This document shows positions 21,851-30,525 of a stretch of DNA of 64,000 nt, one piece after another. Numbering within the stretch: position 1 is the first letter of the stretch; each line of letters begins with the position of its first letter. Under the pieces are notes generated by a model, which was not told the origin of the DNA, searched no databases, and saw only the letters and a list, made by a program, of their open reading frames with translations. The stretch lies in NCBI GenBank assembly GCA_036925085.1, contig JAUPFP010000096.1, forward strand, positions 259,001 through 323,000. Reading direction: 5' to 3'. This stretch comes from Brachycybe producta (Eukaryota > Arthropoda > Diplopoda > Playtdesmida > Andrognathidae). The position numbers and the translations under genes were made by a program.

Positions 21851-21896
21851 GTTAAACCGCCGCCGGTCGCCACCGAACTGAGTGGTGTGCGACCGG
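21851..21896 (+). promoter_or_regulatory. Probable -1 ribosomal frameshift signal, copy 2
   Basis: GTTAAAC (21851-21857) is read G TTA AAC in the gag frame. The spacer CGCCG is followed by CCGGTCGC (21863-21870), pairing with GCGACCGG (21889-21896). Inside, CACC (21871-21874) pairs with GGTG (21884-21887), with one bulged T. The pol frame is exactly -1 to gag and stays open from here. Confidence 0.72.
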
Positions 21897-24800
21897 TAAA
21901 GCTTCAAAGCTCAGGTGCCTGTCACGGCCTGAGCTCTGAACGAGGGACGTACCTCCGGGCGGTCTCCAAATATGTGGATGTCCTGCGGAAGGCATGGGTG
22001 CCTCTGGCGAGGTCTGCGGACCCGGAAATTACCCAGTGGGTATTTCCATCGCCATGCTCCACATTGGAGGCCGTGTGCAGCCAGCTGGATCGCTGGTTTG
22101 CCCCCTCACCCTACATGCCTAGTGGTGAGGTGCTGGATCGTGCGCTCATCGAGCAGGCGGGAGGAGTTGGTGTGCCCATACCTCCCGTGGTGCCTGGGGA
22201 GTCTCTGGTTTGTGAGACTGTGCCCCAGTCTTCTGCACGTCTGGGATTACCGTCCGGTGTGGACGGTAAGGTGGACGGGAGGCAGAAGATCGATGGTGGG
22301 AGCCCGCGGGTTCCCATCCCTGAGCTTCAGAGCCGGGCCTACGATGTAGGTTCACCCCGAGTGTGGGTGTCGATAGGCGATCGTCTGTTGGAGATGATCG
22401 TAGACACCGGGGCCGACGTGTCGGTCCTAAGCATTACGGCGGCACGAGTGATGGAGTTGCCTATAGAGGAACTGGCGGTTCCTTCGTTCCTTCTTGGAAT
22501 GGGTGGGCACTCCATCGAGGTAGTAGGGGTCACAAATGTGGAATTGACCATCCACAAGAAAACCATCAAGGTGCCTCTCCTTTTGGTGAAAGGAGAGGGT
22601 GAAGCGTTGTTGGGCGTTGATCACGCCTCACGTTTCGGCTTGATGGTGGATATCGTGCACCGGAAGGTTTACTTCCGGGAGGATGTCTGGACGGCACATT
22701 TAGACGCCCTCCAAGCTGCATTCACCGATCGAGCGCTTGCAGAACCTAGGGAGGTGGAAGCAATTCCATCGCCGATACCAGGGGCTTTGCCTCAGGGACG
22801 GCAACTCCCAGTGGATCCGCCTGCACTCGAGCAGGTTGACGGGTGGGTGAACATTGTTTCACCAGAGCTGCCCGAGACCATAACCTCGATCGGGCGCGGA
22901 GAAGTTTGTTCTCTGCGACTAAGGGAGAATGTCTGGCTACCAGCCCACGTACGACGTGTCGTATCCGTGACGTTGGTAGAGCATGCTGGCACTGGCCAGC
23001 TGCTTCTCGTGGAACCGCACCGGAAAGCCTTAGGTGGACGTGGTGTGTTAGCGGTGGCAGGTATCGCTGCAGCTAACCGGCTTGGCACGTACGATATATG
23101 GCTTGAAAACGTGGGGAGCGCACCTATTGCCCTGGAAACAGGAGAGGGTGTGGCCACGGCTCAAGCTGTGGAGGCTGCCATTGTGGTGGGGCTGGAAGAG
23201 CCGTCTAAGTTGAAAGGGGGAGACCCCACTCAGACGACGGTTCGACCAGGGAAGTCCTCGTCTAAGTTGAGAGGGGCGCCCGGAAACGGACGCCAAGTGC
23301 TCAACGTGGCGACGGCTCCCACCCTCGAAGAGTGTCTTAAGATTGGTGACAATCTGAAGCCTGAAGAGGCGAGACGGCTTCGAGAGTTCCTGCTGGCACG
23401 CCGGGATCATTTCGCGTTCGACTTCACAGAGTTGGGTGAAACCTCTCTGGTCGAACATACGATCGATACCGGTGGGCAACCTCCTGTGCGTGAAGGATTG
23501 CGTCGAACCGCTCCAGCGGCCAGAGCAGTCGAGAAGGAAGAGGTGGCGAAGATGTTGGATGCAGGGGTTATCCAACCTTCGCGTAGTCCCTACGCGAGCC
23601 CTATCTTGCTTGTCCGCAAGAAGGATGGTGGCTTTCGTTTTTGCGTGGACTACCGGAAACTGAATGCCCAGACAAAGCTGGATCAGTATTTGTTGCCTCG
23701 CATCGATGATGCGCTCGACTCATTGGCCGGTGCGAAGTTCTTCGCTACCTTGGACCTGGCTAGTGGTTACTGGCAGGTTCGGATGGCTGAGCCAGACATT
23801 GAGAAAACGGCATTTATTTGCTCTCAAGGTCTGTTTGAGTTCCGGAAAATGCCTTTCGGACTCTGTAATGCTCCAGCCACCATGCAGAGAGCGCTAGACC
23901 TCTTACTGGCAGGACATAAGTGGGAGACTTGTCTGGTGTACCTGGACGATATTATCGTCTTTGGGAACACTTTCGAGCAGTTTCTCGAGAGACTCTCCAC
24001 GGTCCTTGGACTGTTACGAGGGGCGGAGCTGAAACTCCAGCCGAAGAAATGTTTCTTTGGCTTTAACAAAGTGCGTTATCTCGGTCACGTAGTAAGTGCC
24101 GAGGGAGTTGCTCCGGACCCGGATCTCGTACGGGCAGTCCAGGAGTTTGATGTCCCGACGACAGTGACAGGCGTCCGCAGTTTTCTCGGACTGGCCGGTT
24201 ACTATCGAAGGTTCATCAAGGACTTCGCCAAGGTGGCAAGGCCTTTGCACTATCTGACAAAGAAGGATGCGTCCTTCGAGTGGTCGGATCAGTGCAAACT
24301 AGCGTTTGCTCGGTTAAAGGCATTTTTAACCGAAGCGCCGGTACTCACCATGTACGATCCGCGTGGTGAGGTAATTATCCATACCGACGCTAGTGGGTAC
24401 GGCTTGGGAGTCGTAGTCTACCAGAAGTTACCGGAGGACAATGTCCCCCGTGTTCTGGCCTACGCAAGCCGACTCATGAAAGGAGCGGAAACACGGTATT
24501 CGGTCACCGAGCAGGAGTGCTTGGCGGTCATGTTTGCCGTGGGTAAATTCCGTCCTTACCTCTTTAACCGGGAGTTCGTGATCGTGACAGATCACCATGC
24601 TCTTTGCTATCTGCAGACTGCCAAGAACCTGCAAGGCAGGTTGGGGCGTTGGCAGATGCAGCTTCAAGAGTACCGGTTTAAGGTTCAGTATAGGAAGGGA
24701 ACACTGCACGTGGATGCCGACGCGTTGATTCGGTATCCTGTTCGTGATGTGGCGGATCTTTCCTTACCTGAATACGTCGAAGCCGACGTAGGTGAGGTTA

Positions 24801-27800
24801 TTTACCACATCCGTTCCGAGGTGGATTGGGTCAATGAGCAAGAGGCCGATGGCTGGTGCTCCAAAGTGAAGAGGGAAATCTTCCGTGACCCCAACTCGAA
24901 CCTCCGGTTCAAGTTCGTGGTGGCAGATGACTTGTTGTTTGCTATCAGGTCCATCCAGGATCGGTTGAGAACTGTGTTGGTAGTTCCGAAGTCATGCAGG
25001 GCTTTCTGCTTAAGGAAGCTACATGACATTCCCGAAGCTGGTCACTTCGGGATGTTTAAGACCTACCAGAGACTGCGCTCACGCTTCTACTGGATCGGTA
25101 TGAAGCGGGACACTGCCGAATATGTTAAGTCATGTTTGGTGTGTCAGAGAGCGCGACAGTTCGCTCGAAGTCAGGGATTTCTCCAACCGATTGTGCCGGA
25201 GTACCCAGTTGATACCTGGGGAATGGACTTCGTTGGACCGTTTCCTGCCTCCGTGGGTGGAGTCACCTATGTTCTAATCATGGTTGACTATTTCACCCGG
25301 TACGGTGTGGCAAGGGCGGTACGAAGGGCCACGGCCGCCTGTGTGGTGAAATTTCTGAAGGACGAGATCCTTTCGGTGTATGGTACACCGAAAGCTCTTG
25401 TCTCGGATCGTGGGTCCCAGTTCTCCAGCAAAGTCCTGCTGAAGTTTCGGGAGCGCTATAACATAGCGCATCACTTCACGACGGCGTACCATCCGCAAGC
25501 TAATGGGCTTACGGAGCGTACGAATAAGACCGTAATGGAAACCATCAAGCGGTACCTTGATCTCCTCAAGGAACAGCGTGACTGGTGGGATAAATTACGG
25601 CCTGCTGTGTGGGCGTATAACACAGCTGTCCAGGAGAGTACGCAAGTCTCTCCATATCAGTTGTTGTTTGGCCGTGAGCCCCGGATGGAGATTGATAATC
25701 TCCTTCCGAACGGTCCAGTCCGCAACTTGCCCGACCAGGAAGCCGTGGAGGAGCAGGCTCGTCAACGTTTGACGGCTGCTCAGAAAAGGCAGAAAGAGCG
25801 GTATGACACTGGCCGTGTGGAGCCTCCTCTTTATCAGCCTGGGGATCAGGTGTGGATAAGAGATCAGGCTGGGAAGCTCGGCCAGGCGAAGAAATGGAGC
25901 TTGGCTTATAAAGCTGAGAGGGGTATGGTGGTCCTGCAGTATTCCGACCTGATCTACGAAATAGAGTTCGTAGATGGGTATGGTCGGAAGGTGCGGGACC
26001 GGTTTCATGTTGATAACCTTAAGCCGTACGTACCCACCTGTACCGTGAGGGAGGAAGATGGACTTGGAGTCTCTGACACCTCCTCCGGTACAGACAGCGA
26101 TGCCACGGAGGCTTCGGCGCGGAGTGGAATTACTCCGGCGCTAAAACCACCGTCCATTTCTTCGCAGGAGTCTACCGACTCTGAAGCAGATAACCCCCCT
26201 CCACCTCGGTACAATCTCCATCCGCGGAGACCGAGGGTGTATGAGGTGAGTGGGTTTGATGCACGTATAGGAAGCCCTCCAGGGAGGCCCCTATTGTGGG
26301 GAACTCTTTGGGAGTCCTTCCTATGGTGGGAGAGGGCCGGCAGTCCGCTATTATGGGCGGACGGCTGGGAGAGGAGGCGGCCGGATGTTGCGGTGTTTGG
26401 GGCCCGCCACGGTTTCGGTAGAAACCAAGGGCGGCCCATCACCAGGTGTCCAGCCAAAGGCCCGACAAAATCGGTCCGTGGACGGAGAAATCCGCCCGTG
26501 AAAACCTCCGTGAAGTCTCCCATTACCGTCAATATAAGAGAATTGATGGTAAATGTCTCTACCCACCAGGTACAGTCTTGGTGTAGGAGAATTCACCGTG
26601 TGTCTGCCCCTAAAAAGGCAGACGACGGTGAAATCTCCATGGTGACCATGCATGAGGCGGCTGATGACGTATTAGCCGCTACTGCACGGCCATTAGCCGC
26701 TAAGACGGTGAATTTGGCGGCTAGGCGCCATTTTGTTTGCAAATTAAACAAACAAAAAACGCCGGCACCACGTGTGAAAGGAAAAACACGTTTTCACCGT
26801 CAAAGAGGCCACCAAGAGCTGGAAATAGAGGGCAACATTGAAAAAGTAAGTCCCTCTAAGGGAATTTCCTTCTCCTGCCTGTTGGCAGTTCTCTTTTCAG
26901 TGTTAACGGTGTGTTTTACGGTCATTGACCGTATACACACGTGGTGGGTGTGGTTTCGCCGCCATGACTGTTGTCATGGTGGCCAAGCCACTATGGAAAG
27001 CACTTTTCCGGCGGGTTCAGCCCGTCTGAGCGCCGTTTCGCTTGGGAAGGCCCAAGTTCGATGGAGTTTGGGCGGTAGAGACCCGCCAGGGAGTGGTTTT
27101 CACCGATCGAAGGCGGTGAAACACGGTTTTGACCGTGAATTGCCGACTTTGGACGGTGAAAACGGCATTTTGCACGGTAGAAGTCCGTGCCATGTTCTTT
27201 CCAACCGTCGGAACTCGGTGAGAGGGTGTTTTCACTGTCCGAAGGCCGTCAGCCATGGTTTTTACCGTGGTTTACCGACTTTGGACGGTGGAAACCGCGA
27301 TTCGCACGGTGAAATCCCGTGGAATACCCTTTCTACCGGTTCTGAAAGGGGGAAAAGTGGTTTTCACCGTAAGAAGGCGGTAGAACACGGTTTTGACCGT
27401 GAATTACCTACTTTGGACGGTGAAAACAAGAATTCTCACGGTAAAAGTCCGTGGAATTCACTTTTCCATGGTGAAAACTTGTTTTTAACGGTTTTGTCCC
27501 TTTTTCGCAGGCCCATCACGGAGAAGGAGAAGGAGGAAGACGACGGGAGTGGCCAACGGTCCCCCTCCCTCAGTCCGCTGCATCCTGGGGATGCAAGGCT
27601 GTTGGAGTCGGGATCGGAGGGCTCCCCATCATCTGGCGGACCGGAAACGGCGGATGCTACCGTGGAATCTGTTGATTCCCCGGCGGCGGATGCCGTGGAA
27701 GGTCCGGCATCTGCCCAGTCGACTCCGACCGGTGTCGGAGCCTTCTGGGGCAGATACCTGCAGTCTCCTACCAGAGATACGGCTGCTACCACCGTTCAGT

Positions 27801-28939
27801 CGGTGGCGGCAGTAGTTTCTCCGGTTGGAGAGGCTGCAGAAGCGGGTGTTGATGGTGGGAAGGCGGCTACCGGTGTGGTAACCGCTAGTACCCCGGAACC
27901 CGGGTCTCCGGCTGTTCGAGACCTCCTAGATTGGTCTAGGGTGGTCGAGGACAGTGAGGACGTCTCTTTGGGAGCGTCCTTAGTCATCGACACGGAGATG
28001 GAGGTCGAAACCACCGTTGATTTGGTGGTTGACGCCTCAAGGCAGTGGCGGAGCCGCAACGCCTCTTCAGAGGGCTCTTCGGAGTCTGACGGGAGTAGTT
28101 CGGCCTCCGAGGGTAAACCGTCTGGGACGGGATCCCCCGGAGTACTTCCCGCCGATCCAATGTCTTTGGAGGCCGTGGCTGTGTCCTTGGCCGAAGAAGA
28201 AGACCGCTTGGATCGGTTGGACGAAGCAAGACGGGACATGGTCCAGGAAGGTGGCTTCCTGGTCGGGGACCGTCGGTGCTTCGTCGGGGAGTTTCCAACC
28301 GTGCAGGTGAGGAAGGACGGCGCAAGGAAGCGCAAGAAGAAGTCCGGAGCCGCACGGATCACTGCCAGAGCCAAGGCTCTCGCAGAGAGAGAGGCTCTGC
28401 TCAAAGCTAAGGAGGAGGCGTTGAAGAAGTTCACGCCTGCTGTGGGGCTTCGAGCGGAAACTCTCGCCCACCCTGAAGGTTGTTCAGGGGCTGCTTGGCC
28501 AGAGAAGCCGGCTGCTGGATCGGGTTCGCCCGAGGCAGTTGCTGGCCCCTCCGGCTGGCGGTCGGACAACCCGAAGAGGGACCGGCGAGCGGAGAAGAAG
28601 GCTACCCAGCCTCCAGTACCCGCTCCCGGTAAAATGGGAAAATCTGTGAGTGGTGGTGGTGGCAAGGGACAAAAGAGGTCCCGCCCTCACACACCACCAG
28701 TGGCTGAACGCTCTAGAGGTAAGAAGGCCAGGTCCTCCGGTCGAGGAAAGGCCTCCGAACCTCGGAAGCCCGAGAGCTTAGAGGATAAGCTCAAACGGCT
28801 TCAAGCTCAAGCAGCGAGCCTGCACCGACAGATCGCTCGTGCGGTCGGTGCAGGAGAGCGGCAGGAGTTTGAGCGCCGGGCTGCGGAGTTCCCTCCCCTG
28901 CAGGGAATGCCCGCCCGGAGTCCGCTCAAAACAGGGTAA
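21851..28939 (+). CDS. pol: pol with fused C-terminal extension, copy 2
   Basis: A single open frame of about 2,360 codons, entered by -1 frameshift. Its first possible non-ATG start is GTG at 21887 (numbering from there). It has protease (D173TGADVSVLS), RT with DLASGYWQV and Y685LDD, and RNase H (HTD834ASG, TEQECLAV, TDHHAL, DALIR in place of the usual DALSR). The integrase has H1046, H1053, C1083, C1086 and catalytic D1114, D1174, E1210 (D-x59-D-x35-E). The integrase tail ends near DNLKPY at about residue 1383. The frame then continues without a stop through a linker, a hydrophobic segment (26861-26929), three 44-codon modules, and Ser/Pro- and charge-rich regions, to a TAA at 28937-28939, where copy 1 has GAA. 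Such a long extension in the integrase frame is unusual for animal Gypsy elements. Whether it stays fused, is cleaved or is expressed from a spliced RNA cannot be told. Confidence 0.93.
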   Translation, partial: VKPPPVATELSGVRPVKLQSSGACHGLSSERGTYLRAVSKYVDVLRKAWVPLARSADPEITQWVFPSPCSTLEAVCSQLDRWFAPSPYMPSGEVLDRALIEQAGGVGVPIPPVVPGESLVCETVPQSSARLGLPSGVDGKVDGRQKIDGGSPRVPIPELQSRAYDVGSPRVWVSIGDRLLEMIVDTGADVSVLSITAARVMELPIEELAVPSFLLGMGGHSIEVVGVTNVELTIHKKTIKVPLLLVKGEGEALLGVDHASRFGLMVDIVHRKVYFREDVWTAHLDALQAAFTDRALAEPREVEAIPSPIPGALPQGRQLPVDPPALEQVDGWVNIVSPELPETITSIGRGEVCSLRLRENVWLPAHVRRVVSVTLVEHAGTGQLLLVEPHRKALGGRGVLAVAGIAAANRLGTYDIWLENVGSAPIALETGEGVATAQAVEAAIVVGLEEPSKLKGGDPTQTTVRPGKSSSKLRGAPGNGRQVLNVATAPTLEECLKIGDNLKPEEARRLREFLLARRDHFAFDFTELGETSLVEHTIDTGGQPPVREGLRRTAPAARAVEKEEVAKMLDAGVIQPSRSPYASPILLVRKKDGGFRFCVDYRKLNAQTKLDQYLLPRIDDALDSLAGAKFFATLDLASGYWQVRMAEPDIEKTAFICSQGLFEFRKMPFGLCNAPATMQRALDLLLAGHKWETCLVYLDDIIVFGNTFEQFLERLSTVLGLLRGAELKLQPKKCFFGFNKVRYLGHVVSAEGVAPDPDLVRAVQEFDVPTTVTGVRSFLGLAGYYRRFIKDFAKVARPLHYLTKKDASFEWSDQCKLAFARLKAFLTEAPVLTMYDPRGEVIIHTDASGYGLGVVVYQKLPEDNVPRVLAYASRLMKGAETRYSVTEQECLAVMFAVGKFRPYLFNREFVIVTDHHALCYLQTAKNLQGRLGRWQMQLQEYRFKVQYRKGTLHVDADALIRYPVRDVADLSLPEYVEADVGEVIYHIRSEVDWVNEQEADGWCSKVKREIFRDPNSNLRFKFVVADDLLFAIRSIQDRLRTVLVVPKSCRAFCLRKLHDIPEAGHFGMFKTYQRLRSRFYWIGMKRDTAEYVKSCLVCQRARQFARSQGFLQPIVPEYPVDTWGMDFVGPFPASVGGVTYVLIMVDYFTRYGVARAVRRATAACVVKFLKDEILSVYGTPKALVSDRGSQFSSKVLLKFRERYNIAHHFTTAYHPQANGLTERTNKTVMETIKRYLDLLKEQRDWWDKLRPAVWAYNTAVQESTQVSPYQLLFGREPRMEIDNLLPNGPVRNLPDQEAVEEQARQRLTAAQKRQKERYDTGRVEPPLYQPGDQVWIRDQAGKLGQAKKWSLAYKAERGMVVLQYSDLIYEIEFVDGYGRKVRDRFHVDNLKPYVPTCTVREEDGLGVSDTSSGTDSDATEASARSGITPALKPPSISSQESTDSEADNPPPPRYNLHPRRPRVYEVSGFDARIGSPPGRPLLWGTLWESFLWWERAGSPLLWADGWERRRPDVAVFGARHGFGRNQGRPITRCPAKGPTKSVRGRRNPPVKTSVKSPITVNIRELMVNVSTHQVQSWCRRIHRVSAPKKADDGEISMVTMHEAADDVLAATARPLAAKTVNLAARRHFVCKLNKQKTPAPRVKGKTRFHRQRGHQELEIEGNIEKVSPSKGISFSCLLAVLFSVLTVCFTVIDRIHTWWVWFRRHDCCHGGQATMESTFPAGSARLSAVSLGKAQVRWSLGGRDPPGSGFHRSKAVKHGFDRELPTLDGENGILHGRSPCHVLSNRRNSVRGCFHCPKAVSHGFYRGLPTLDGGNRDSHGEIPWNTLSTGSERGKSGFHRKKAVEHGFDRELPTLDGENKNSHGKSPWNSLFHGENLFLTVLSLFRRPITEKEKEEDDGSGQRSPSLSPLHPGDARLLESGSEGSPSSGGPETADATVESVDSPAADAVEGPASAQSTPTGVGAFWGRYLQSPTRDTAATTVQSVAAVVSPVGEAAEAGVDGGKAATGVVTASTPEPGSPAVRDLLDWSRVVEDSEDVSLGASLVIDTEMEVETTVDLVVDASRQWRSRNASSEGSSESDGSSSASEGKPSGTGSPGVLPADPMSLEAVAVSLAEEEDRLDRLDEARRDMVQEGGFLVGDRRCFVGEFPTVQVRKDGARKRKKKSGAARITARAKALAEREALLKAKEEALKKFTPAVGLRAETLAHPEGCSGAAWPEKPAAGSGSPEAVAGPSGWRSDNPKRDRRAEKKATQPPVPAPGKMGKSVSGGGGKGQKRSRPHTPPVAERSRGKKARSSGRGKASEPRKPESLEDKLKRLQAQAASLHRQIARAVGAGERQEFERRAAEFPPLQGMPARSPLKTG
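26846..26851 (+). promoter_or_regulatory. Candidate internal splice donor in pol extension
   Basis: GTAAGT in the context GAAAAAGTAAGT. The same AAAGTAAGT is present in copy 1 and in the strongly diverged sister near 37712; copy 3 has AAAGTAGGT. Splicing to the acceptor-like site at 27510 would remove 665 bp and break the extension frame, so its use for that pairing is doubtful. Confidence 0.35.
27097..27480 (+). repeat. Three tandem 132-bp coding modules
   Basis: Units start at 27097, 27229 and 27361. Each encodes about 44 residues with the pattern FHxxKAVxHGFxRxLPTLDGxN. The DNA is packed with ACCGT/ACGGT pentamers like the leader. Unit length is a multiple of three, and the frame stays open in copies 1 and 2 and in what remains in copy 3 (about 51459-51800). 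Confidence 0.8.
27491..27510 (+). promoter_or_regulatory. Candidate splice acceptor before the Ser/Pro-rich region
   Basis: GTTTTGTCCCTTTTTCGCAG is a strong pyrimidine tract plus CAG at 27510. The matching spot in copy 1 reads TCTCTCCCTGTTCACTAG. It could be the acceptor for a leader donor in the LTR. The first ATG after it (27591) is not in the extension frame, so the model is incomplete. Confidence 0.35.
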
Positions 28940-30448
28940 CCTCCTGTCGGTCGTGGTATCCCGCCTATTGCTAGTGCCACGACCATCGCTGGCCAGAAGC
29001 GAATCGCCGAGAGGGAGGCGATGCAGGCTTCCAGTGCACCAGCCCATGGTGCGGAAGCCAAAGCGACTGGTGGCAAGAGTCAGCCGACTCTTGCACCGAA
29101 GGAGAAGTCTCTCCTTCGGGATGGTCGAGGAAGATTTGTTTCCGGACAATCGTCCTCGACTGTCACCTCGGCTAAGGGCACTTCTACGAAGAAGAGTACG
29201 GCTCCGGCCGGAAAACCTTCGAAGAAGGAGTCCGAGAAGGCGAAGGGGGCTAACCACCCGCCTAAGCCTAATCGGCCCAGTAAGTCGTCGGGGTCAGTTA
29301 AGTCTGACCCGACGCATGGTCAACCTTCCTCTCACGGGAAGAAAAAGAAAAAGAAGAAGGACCATAAGAGGTCCAAGCGTGAGAGGAAGGGGAGTCCGAC
29401 ACCCTCCAGTAGTAGGCGCCAGGGTGCCGAAACTGGAGGCGTCGTGGCGGAAAAGGAGGAGTCCCGGCGTGCTCAGGCAAGCACGCCGGCCGGGAGTCAA
29501 CCGGTCCATACCCGTCCCGTTGAGGCGGCGCGGATGGATGGTAGGTCGATGCGCGACGTTTTGGTCGGCACGCCTCCATCCTCCCCGAAGGTGGATGCGG
29601 TCTCGAGCCTGCGGGTTCGAGCAGTGGGAACCCTGCACCGGGTGACTTTGCCCTCACCTAAGGGCGAAGGAACCTCGGTTGCAGGAGTTAGTGTTCCCGC
29701 TAAACGTGGCCCCGTGACCCCCAGTGGGGGTACATCCTTCTCTCCGGTCCATGGCGGCGGGGTATTCGATACCCTAGGACCTGAAACGTCAACCTCCCCT
29801 AGGCCTGAGGCTGAGGGACGGCGTATTGGCGCATTGCCCCCGTATTCAGATGCAGAGGTGTATCTGAATAACCGGCTTGGTCTCTGGCAGGACCAACCGG
29901 GAATGGAGGGTTGCCAATACCACGGCTACTACCGTCTGGATGAGCCACTTCCAGAGCCGTGGGTAGCAAAGCTACCGCCGTACAACATGCGCCATGTTGT
30001 GGCGTTTGGTTGTGGAGGTTTTCCGGTTGTTATGGTCGTGAATCCGGTCCAGCAAACGTTTGCTATTTTGGATGTGGTGGGACTAGATGCCGGGATAGTT
30101 CGTCTAGCCCGGCGTGCAGCCCCATTCATCCAACGTTTGCTGGGATGCGACCTAGGAGGTATGGCTGGTCAGTTTATTACTGAGCCTCTACCAGGGTGCG
30201 AGACCGAGCCCGCGGTTGCCCTGGTAGACCTCCTAACAAGTCGGACGCTTCACACGCGTCCGCAACTCCAGGATATTCCTTTCGAGGAATTCCGAGCCTT
30301 GGAGGAAAGCCGTCTTAGGGGGACGGTCTTCGATACTGGTTTTGGGTGGCGTAACACCCAGATGTGCTTGTGGTGGGCACGTCGGTGGGCTGCGGAGTGG
30401 ATGGGCTCCACTTTCGCGACACCGCCAGAGAAGCCGTCCGGTACCTAA
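28940..30448 (+). CDS. Distal half of the pol extension, copy 2, behind a nonsense codon
   Basis: It is in the same frame as pol but follows the TAA at 28937. From ATG 29021 it is open for 475 codons. It has a basic tract (GKKKKKKKDHKRSKRERKG, about 29335-29392) that looks like a nuclear or nucleolar signal. After Ser/Pro-rich sequence comes a compact C-terminal domain (29818-30448). That domain begins RRIGALPPYSDAEVYLNNRL and includes HVVAFGCGGFPVVMVVNP, GCDLGGMAGQFITEPLPGC and WRNTQMCLWWARRWAAEW. It is nearly unchanged in all three copies although copy 3 is broken elsewhere. I do not recognise the fold. There is no transmembrane anchor or signal peptide in this part. Confidence 0.85.
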   Translation, partial: PPVGRGIPPIASATTIAGQKRIAEREAMQASSAPAHGAEAKATGGKSQPTLAPKEKSLLRDGRGRFVSGQSSSTVTSAKGTSTKKSTAPAGKPSKKESEKAKGANHPPKPNRPSKSSGSVKSDPTHGQPSSHGKKKKKKKDHKRSKRERKGSPTPSSSRRQGAETGGVVAEKEESRRAQASTPAGSQPVHTRPVEAARMDGRSMRDVLVGTPPSSPKVDAVSSLRVRAVGTLHRVTLPSPKGEGTSVAGVSVPAKRGPVTPSGGTSFSPVHGGGVFDTLGPETSTSPRPEAEGRRIGALPPYSDAEVYLNNRLGLWQDQPGMEGCQYHGYYRLDEPLPEPWVAKLPPYNMRHVVAFGCGGFPVVMVVNPVQQTFAILDVVGLDAGIVRLARRAAPFIQRLLGCDLGGMAGQFITEPLPGCETEPAVALVDLLTSRTLHTRPQLQDIPFEEFRALEESRLRGTVFDTGFGWRNTQMCLWWARRWAAEWMGSTFATPPEKPSGT

Positions 30449-30500
30449 GAAGGTCAGGTTCGGGGAGCAATCCTGGCTGGCTTGACTGACCTGTTCCCGA

Positions 30501-30525
30501 GACGGAACAGGGAAGTTGAGGGGAT
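30501..30525 (+). promoter_or_regulatory. Polypurine tract, copy 2
   Basis: GACGGAACAGGGAAGTTGAG plus GGGAT directly abuts the 3' LTR. It is purine-rich with one TT break. Confidence 0.7.

Noticed and set aside
26861-26929. Envelope protein with membrane anchor
   Set aside because: One hydrophobic stretch exists, but there is no signal peptide, fusion peptide, cleavage site or paired-Cys ectodomain. The frame is fused to integrase.
26846-27510. Reading 26846-27510 as a plain intron of the extension
   Set aside because: The segment is open in frame in copies 1 and 2 and in what survives of copy 3. Splicing the two sites would shift the frame and hit a stop after about 55 codons. I keep the sites only as candidates.
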